Part shown: in pieces, positions 59,101-64,000 of the stretch
Numbering within the stretch: the stretch's first letter is position 1
Layout: every line of letters begins with the position of its first letter
Assembly (NCBI GenBank): GCA_905221605.1
Contig: CAJNDS010001846.1
Location: 89,501-153,500, forward strand
Reading direction: 5' to 3'
DNA from: Symbiodinium natans
Lineage: Eukaryota; Sar; Dinophyceae; Suessiales; Symbiodiniaceae
DNA length: 64,000 nucleotides
The notes under the pieces: generated by a model
Seen by the model: the letters and a program-made list of their open reading frames with translations, nothing else
The model's database searches: none
What the model was told of the DNA's origin: nothing
Translations under genes and position numbers: made by a program

Positions 59101-62100
59101 AAGACCCTGAGACCCTAAGACCCTAACGCGGTTTAGGGCTTAGGGTTTAGGGTTTAGGGTTTAGGGTTTAGGGTTTAGGGTTTAGGGTTTAGGGTTTAGG
59201 GTTTAGGGTTTAGACTCTATAAGCCCTCGTTCGCAAGCAGCGCGCAGGCCTCACGCCTCGGGGCTTCCCGGCGGAAGTCCTGGGCTGCGGCTGGCTCGCG
59301 GCTTGCGGGCCGCAACCCTAAAAACCCTGAAGCCTGAGCCCTAAGGGCCCTAAAACCCCTAAACTCCTCAACCTCAAACCCAAAAACCCTAAAACCCTAA
59401 AGCCCCAAATCCCTAAAGGCCTCAACCCTAAGACCTAAGCCCTAAAACCTATAAGCCCTGAAGGCTTCTGGGCAGCTATAGCCTGCGTTTTTGGGTAGGA
59501 TCGCACGCGCTACAATGGAGGAGCACCTTACTTAGAACCCTACTGACGCTGCCTTAGACTCTATGCCCATTTAGAGCTTCTTGGGGTGGATGATTGGTGT
59601 TCGTGATGAGGAGCTGGAGATTTGGGAGTCCTCTTCTTTTCTTGAGGGGGTGGGGGTTTAGGCTTTAGGGTTCAGGGTTCAGGGTTCAGGGTTCAGGGTT
59701 CAGGGTTCAGGGTTCAGGGTTCAGGGTTCAGGGTTCAGGGTTCAGGGTTTAGGGTTTAGGGTTTAGGGTTTAGGGTTTAGGGCGTCTGATCTTTTTGTTT
59801 GGATTGAGCATTGGACAGATGCGAGTGTAGGAGCAGAGTCGAGAGGCCTCAGCAGGGTTGAGGTTTAAACCCTCGAAGGCCCAAGCCCTTCCGGTTCAAG
59901 AGTAACAGCCCTGAACCCTGAAACCTTGCCTTAAACACGCCAACGTCCCTAAACACGCCCAAAAAAAGGGAACAACCGTTAAATACCCAATACTGTCTAT
60001 CCTCAACCCTAAACACCCCAAAAGCCCGAAGTTCGCCAAAATCCTATGCAGCCCTGAAACCCAGAACCCTTCAACCCAAGAATAAACCTAACCCTAAACC
60101 CTAAACCCCAAACCCGAAACCCTAAACCCTGTAAACCCTAAACCCTAAACCCCAAACCCCAAACCCCAAACCCCAAACCCCAAACCCTAAACCCCAAACC
60201 CCAAACCCCAAACCCCCAAACCCCAAACCCCAAACCCCAAACCCCAAACCCCAAACCCCAAACCCCAAACCCTAAACAAACCATGCTGCCGAGCTTCGTC
60301 CCGCCGAGCTTCGTCCCGCCGGGGCTCGCGGTCCCGGGGCTCGTCGCGGCGGGGCGCCGGGTCTGCTCGCCGGTGCTCCTTCTAGGGTTTAGGGTTTAGG
60401 GTTTAGGGTTTGGGGTTTAGGGTTTAGGGTTTAGGGTTTAGGGTTTGGGGTTTAGGGTTTGGGGTTTTGGGGTTTGGGGTTTGGGGTTTGGCGTTTGGGG
60501 TGTGGGTTTTGGGGTTTGGGGTTCGGGGTTCGGGGTTTGGAGTTTGGGGTTTGGGGTTTAGGGAATGAGGGAATCCTTTTGGGGGTTTAGGGTTTAGGGT
60601 GTAGGGCTTAGGCAGCCACAGGGTTAAAGAACACCCACCCACCCATTAGTCCCATATCATCAGGTGCATGGATAACAGCCTCATTGCTTGAAGGAGTCTT
60701 AAGAGAGGCCTAAACCCTAAACCCTAAACCCTAAACCCTAAACCTTCCAAGCAGGCTGCTACAAGGAATCCCCGAAGAAAGCCCTTCAAAGGAGGCCCTT
60801 CACAGCGCCTCAAAGTATCGGAGGGGAGGCCCCTTGAGCAGGTCCCTAAGGAGGCCCCTTGAAGGCAGTCCTAAGAGGGGGCCCTTAGGGTTGAGGGTTT
60901 AGGGTTTAGGGTTGAGGGTTGAGGGTTTAGGGTTTAGGGTTTAGGGTTGAGGGTTTATTGAGGCTCCAACAGGGACCCGTGAACCTTCACGCACTCCGTC
61001 CTCGCGGCGGAAGTCGTCCCTTTGATCATCCCTCCTCAGAGGGCATCGCGCCGATCTAAGGGCAGGTCTCGTAAGTCAAGGGAGTCTATAAGGTATATAG
61101 TGTATATATATATATACATACATATATATATATATATATACATATAGACGGGCCATATAAGAAGTATATACGGTGTGTGTATATATATATATGTATATAT
61201 AGTTGAGCTATTTAGGGGCGTATGTAAGGCATGTATAGGGGAAGGGTCCCTTCTGAGGGTTTCTCCTGATATTTCTCAGGGGCAGATATGGGTGAAGCTG
61301 CGCGCCTGAATTGTGCTGGATGTAGTGTCCTGGGAAAGAAGGGAACCCCTCTTTGCCTCATGACGTTTCAACCCTGTCAACCCGAAAACCCTGTTAACCC
61401 CGCACCCTGGAAATCTCAACTCCTACAGGCCAAACCCTGTGCCTGTCAAGCCAACCCCTTTATCAGCTGAGACTACCCCCCAAATCCTAAACCCTGAGCC
61501 TACCTAAGCCCCATTAATCGTGAGCCCTAAATCCTAAATCCCCTCCAAACCATAAACCCTAAACCCTAAACCCTAGACCCTAAACCCTAAACCCTGAACG
61601 TACACAGGGACAGAGGCTCCGTGGGTGCTCGCGGCGGGCGTCTTCGCGCCTGGGCTCCGGCCGCCGGGGATCCTCCTTTCAGGAGGGGCCTTATGGTTCA
61701 GGGTTTGGGGGGTTTTGGGGTTTCGGGTTTAGGGTTTAGGGTTTTGGGTTTGGGGTTTAGGGTTTGTGGGTTTAGGATTCAGGGCTGATCTAGGGTATTG
61801 GGGTTAGGGGGGAGGGGGTTGTATGGGCTTGGAACTTAGGGTTTGGGGGTTAAGTAGGGGTTTAGGGCTTTTTTGGGCTTAGTGGGTTAGAGTTTTTTAG
61901 GGCTTCAGAGTCCTCTTGTGGTTTGTCAATTGTCGCTGATGGGTTTAGAGCACAGGGGTTGGTAATTACGGGTTTAGGGGTGTATTGGGCTATGGGTTCG
62001 GAGCTTCGGAGTCTGTGATTACGGGCTTATGGGTATAGATCATGGGTAAAGGAGTACTTGGATCTAGGGGGAAGTGGGCTTAGGCTTATGATTTTAGAAG

Positions 62101-62936
62101 CATTTTGTGGGCCTAAGGCAGCTATGCGGTCAGGGTTTAGGGCTTCGCTCATGGGCTTGAGCTTTGATTTGGGCTTAGGCGTGAGGATTTGTGGGCTTGG
62201 GGTTTAAGATGTCGAGGGTTCATGGATTAAGTGGATGCGGGGCATGATATATGTACATGTCAAAAAATATATACAGATATACATATATATATGTATATAT
62301 ATATATATATATTGGATTCATCAAGCCTAAGACAAAAGCTCGAGACCACTGCACTCCTGTCGGAAGTCATCCCGCCGATAGTCATCTTTCCTCAGACCGT
62401 GTGTCTTGCGGCGCAAGTCTCTGACAGTGGGGCTTTGGGTTTTCCATGTAAACCCCAAACCCTAAACCCTAAACCCAAAACCAAAGCCCTAAACCCTAAA
62501 CCCTAAACCCCAAGTCTCCAAGTGCAACAGAGCCTCCGCCGCTGGTCCTCCCGGCGCGGCTCCTCTCGGCGCGCGAAGTCGCGGAAGTCCTCCCTGCGAA
62601 AGTCGTTCCTTTGGAAGTCCTCCCTCCTCTCCTCGCGCCGGAAGTCCTCCCTCCGGTAGTCCTCCCTCCTCTCCTCGCGCCGATAGTCCTCCCTCCCGAA
62701 GTCCTCCCTGCGGTAGTCCTCCCGCCTGAGCTGCTGAGTTCATAAGCCCCAAAAAAGGTGTACACTTTCAGTTCTATAAGGGGTTATAGTATCCCCAAAA
62801 GTGTAAAGTGCACTCTTTCATTTGCTAAGCCGCCGGTAGTCCTCCCGGGCGCGGTCGTCCCGGCGCTCGCCGCGGGGCGCCCGATCGACATCCCGCAGCT
62901 CCCACTGCTGCTCCGGCCGCCGGGCTTCCCGCGATT
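56066..62936 (-). CDS. Split gene span: RED/RRE-repeat protein
   Basis: Exons at 62.83-62.94, 62.53-62.73, 62.36-62.42, 61.62-61.68, 61.00-61.03, 60.30-60.38, 59.25-59.28 and 58.61-58.67 kb keep frame at every one of the seven junctions and encode a tail of alternating Arg and Asp/Glu with periodic Tyr/Phe (RREDYRREDF-type). Weaker exons follow at 58.1 and 56.1 kb. Alternating R-E/R-D tails occur in nuclear RNA-processing proteins as counterparts of RS domains; a role in RNA binding or splicing is an inference supported by the RRM exons 6 kb further 3' on the same strand. Donors are GC, GA or GT; acceptors are AG, mostly followed by G. The start is not identified (possible exons at 63.3 and 63.8 kb). 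Confidence 0.7.
56520..57160. other. Unique intronic block
   Basis: About 600 bp without repeats. Contains GCGGGGGAAGTTCCCCGC (a short hairpin at 56677-56694) and a plus frame 56869-57057 ending FGSLFGAITSG. No convincing gene. Confidence 0.4.
57177..57277. mobile_element. Family 3 element with 7-bp target duplication
   Basis: The 101-bp element (ends CTATATGCTTCAGAACC and GGTTCTTAAACAACTCGCTG) is flanked on both sides by TAAACCA (57170-57176, 57278-57284). It lies 22 bp from an exon-like stretch and extends its ORF artificially. Confidence 0.75.
57300..57373 (-). CDS. Candidate exon, unknown protein
   Basis: Acceptor CCAAAG. Reads ARRVSLLSFDDLDGFEAIRA. 3' border not determined; a GT lies at GGCTG|GTTCTC. 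Confidence 0.42.
58121..58196 (-). CDS. Candidate exon in RED locus
   Basis: Acceptor GCAAAG. Reads HAREESAASDPANEGPEG or, shifted, an Arg-rich TRGRRARRATRR; 3' border open. A further exon-like stretch (QRPSPSLPKEP) lies at 58.44-58.49 kb. Confidence 0.42.
58606..58666 (-). CDS. RED protein exon (DGERSNRAYREPQ)
   Basis: Acceptor GGCGAG|G, GT donor CCCGAG|GTCGAG. Reads DGERSNRAYREPQADFYPPR. A related stretch IYPPRDRG at about 58.52-58.55 kb may be a duplicated exon. Confidence 0.68.
59250..59279 (-). CDS. RED protein exon (DFRREAPRRE)
   Basis: Acceptor GCCCAG|G, GC donor GTGAG|GCCTGC, ten codons in phase 0. Confidence 0.7.
59655..59780. repeat. TTCAGGG variant array
   Basis: Thirteen GGGTTCA units, then GGGTTTA. 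Just before, 58.97-59.13 kb holds a degenerate AAGACCCT/AAGACCGG repeat. Confidence 0.95.
60140..60275. repeat. CCCCAAA variant array
   Basis: About 17 CCCCAAA units with rare CCCTAAA. Confidence 0.95.
60295..60378 (-). CDS. RED protein exon (RRDEPRDREPRRDEARRDEA)
   Basis: Acceptor TAGAAG|G, GC donor GACGAA|GCTCGG, 28 codons in phase 0. Internal near-repeat of CGGGACGAAGCTCGG; a second GC donor exists after the last copy. Confidence 0.78.
61001..61034 (-). CDS. RED protein exon (RDDQRDDFRRE)
   Basis: Acceptor TCTGAG|G, GA donor GCGAG|GACGGA. First base completes an Arg codon from the exon at 61.6 kb. Confidence 0.75.
61620..61675 (-). CDS. RED protein exon (EDPRRPEPRREDARREHP)
   Basis: Acceptor TGAAAG|G, GA donor CCACG|GAGCCT. 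Reads EDPRRPEPRREDARREHP. Confidence 0.78.
62357..62420 (-). CDS. RED protein exon (DLRRKTHGLRKDDYRRDDF)
   Basis: Acceptor TGTCAG, GA donor CGACAG|GAGTGC. The AG left by the previous exon plus its first A restores an Arg codon. Confidence 0.78.
62534..62725 (-). CDS. RED protein exon, main repeat
   Basis: 192 bp, the longest exon found. About eleven degenerate copies of a 5-6 residue unit RREDY/RREDF/RREE. Acceptor is CTCAG|G from the introner; GC donor CGGAG|GCTCTG. Confidence 0.85.
62726..62830 (-). mobile_element. Introner: family 8 element forming a whole intron
   Basis: The 105-bp intron (GC donor GCTTAGC, acceptor AGCTCAG) separates two halves of one RED repeat (GAC TAC CGG CG | G CGG GAG). 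The 103-bp element 62727-62829 is flanked by CCGCC on both sides (62722-62726, 62830-62834), a 5-bp target duplication, and has inverted termini. A sister copy with its own 5-bp duplication is at 43254-43353. Confidence 0.82.
62831..62936 (-). CDS. RED protein exon (SREARRPEQQWELRDVDRAP)
   Basis: Acceptor CGCCAG, GC donor CGGCG|GCTTAG. Contains SREARRPEQQWELRDVDRAP and ERRDDRAREDYR; joins across the introner without frame change. Confidence 0.82.
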
Positions 62937-62964
62937 CTGGCGGCATGCCTGCCGGCTAAGTATG

Positions 62965-63065
62965 TAGGGTTTAGGGTTTAGGGTTTGGGGTTTGGGGTTT
63001 GGGGTTTGGGGTTTGGGGTTTGGGGTTTGGGGTTTGGGGTTTGGGGTTTGGGGTTTGGGGTTTTG
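62965..63065. repeat. TTTGGGG variant array
   Basis: Eleven GGGTTTG units after three GGGTTTA. Confidence 0.95.
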
Positions 63066-63284
63066 GGGTAGCTGTCGGGGGTTTTCCGGCTTGGGTCTCC
63101 TAAGAGGCTCCGCAGTGCCATGCTTATGGGGTCTGAGGAGGCACAAGACTGGAGAGTTTCAGCTGCATCTGTCGCTTGGAGCTCCGGCAACCCTGCTGCA
63201 GCTAACCCACAACGCTAAACCCTTAAACTGCCAAACCCCTAAAGCCCTAAACCCCTAAAGCCCCCCCTTAAAAGCTTCAACACT

Positions 63285-63335
63285 GAAAAAGGGCCGGCGG
63301 CCTCGTCCATCTTCCCTGCGTCGCTCGGCCCTGAC
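63285..63335 (-). CDS. Candidate exon upstream of RED exons
   Basis: Acceptor CTGCAG|G or, five bases on, GTCAG|G. Reads RAERRREDGRGRRP in one frame (RED-like) or SDAGKMDEAAGP in another. Confidence 0.45.
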
Positions 63336-63550
63336 CTGCAGGAGGCGCTGCTTTCGAGTTTTCGGGCTTGAAGGGTTGAGGCTATAGGGTCCTGGGCTCT
63401 GATTTACCTACAGCTTTATGGGTTCGACCCGCTAAGTATAGGAGTAATGTGGCGGTACAGGTTACGGTTTAGGGTTTAGGGTTTAGGGCTTAGGGTTTAG
63501 CTTTAGGGTTTTACGGTTTAGGTTTTAGGGTTTAGGGATTAAGGTTTAGG

Positions 63551-63617
63551 AGGGATTATAGTACCCCCTATGATAAAATGCCTATTAAGGACTGCTTGTT
63601 TCAGGGGGAACATCCCA
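63551..63617. mobile_element. Family 1 element, left-truncated
   Basis: Core GGGATTATAGTACCCCCTAT and right end GGGGGAACATCCCAA present; the left end is replaced by TTTAGGG units. Confidence 0.6.
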
Positions 63618-63802
63618 ATCTTGACAGGTTGGGAGAGGGGGGGGGGCACAAAAGCAAACTGGTTGGTGCCTTAGGCTCTACCCTAGAATCTGACCCTCAA
63701 ACATGCGGATCCCGAAGTCCTAAACCCATATCCGAGATGCAAAACTTAAACCCCCTAACCCCTGCGTCGCATGTCTAGAACCAGTCTGTAGCCTTCTTAG
63801 AC

Positions 63803-63863
63803 GTGGCTCTTCAAGCGACATGTGGCGAGCGAAGTGCAGCAACACCATCGGCAACACCAAGTC
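63803..63863 (-). CDS. Candidate exon, unknown protein
   Basis: Acceptor GTTCAG|G, GT donor CCAC|GTCTAAG. Reads DLVLPMVLLHFARHMSLEEP. Rightmost exon in the window; may belong to the RED gene or to the gene before it. The last 120 bp are CCCTAAA-like repeat. Confidence 0.52.
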
Positions 63864-64000
63864 CTGAACCCTGAACCTTCAACCCGAAACCCTAAACTAA
63901 ACCCTAACCCTAAACCCTAAACCCTAAACCCAAACCCTAAACCCAAACCCTAAGCCAAACCCTTACCCTAAACCCTAAACCCAAGCCAGCTCTGGCTTGT

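Overview
The window reads as nuclear DNA of a protist with plant-type TTTAGGG telomere sequence. A dinoflagellate is the most likely source; this is an inference. The grounds are: (i) thousands of interstitial TTTAGGG/CCCTAAA heptamers and local variants of them; (ii) very small exons whose introns mostly begin with GC, sometimes GA or GT, and end in AG, usually followed by G, a splice-site pattern described for dinoflagellates; (iii) a short transposon-like element that is exactly one intron (an introner); (iv) all readable exons on one strand. No long ORF here is a normal gene. The long ORFs are low-complexity (CT, CTA, poly-L or poly-S) or shadows. Coding sequence sits in non-repetitive islands of about 20-190 bp between repeat tracts.

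Reading the minus strand from high to low coordinates: 63.9-56.0 kb holds exons of a charged RED/RRE-repeat protein. For the block 62.9-58.6 kb, eight successive junctions keep frame. 57.4-51.2 kb holds several unassigned exon-like islands. 50.3-45.9 kb holds an RRM of the SR-splicing-factor type cut into at least four exons. 45.1-37.9 kb holds exons of unknown protein(s), several also phase-compatible. From 37.2 kb to the left edge runs one very large gene for a multi-pass membrane glycosyltransferase of the GT2/cellulose-synthase-like type. Its ordered motifs (HIVLLPNY, VADADTLW, VIAE-DHH, ARFQQ) are spread over more than 20 exons and join in frame at most junctions. Its 3' end lies beyond base 1. 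The boundaries between these loci are not resolved, and some may be parts of the same gene.

The introns are filled with telomere-like arrays, homopolymer C/G runs, AT and CT microsatellites, and at least nine families of short (about 70-150 bp) inverted-repeat elements. Some of these show target-site duplications. One intron of the glycosyltransferase gene (17.1-24.7 kb) holds an AT-rich island with an about 200-bp palindromic satellite (18.9-19.97 kb) and, beside it, decayed virus-like genes: a capsid-like remnant, a class-3-lipase-like remnant, and on the opposite strand a possible Rep-like start. The same intron has a 750-bp CT tract and an unrelated unique ORF.

All exon calls are hand translations with hand-placed splice sites. 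Core glycosyltransferase, RRM and RED exons are well supported by motif and phase. The terminal exons and those at 37.9-43 kb and 51-58 kb are weaker.
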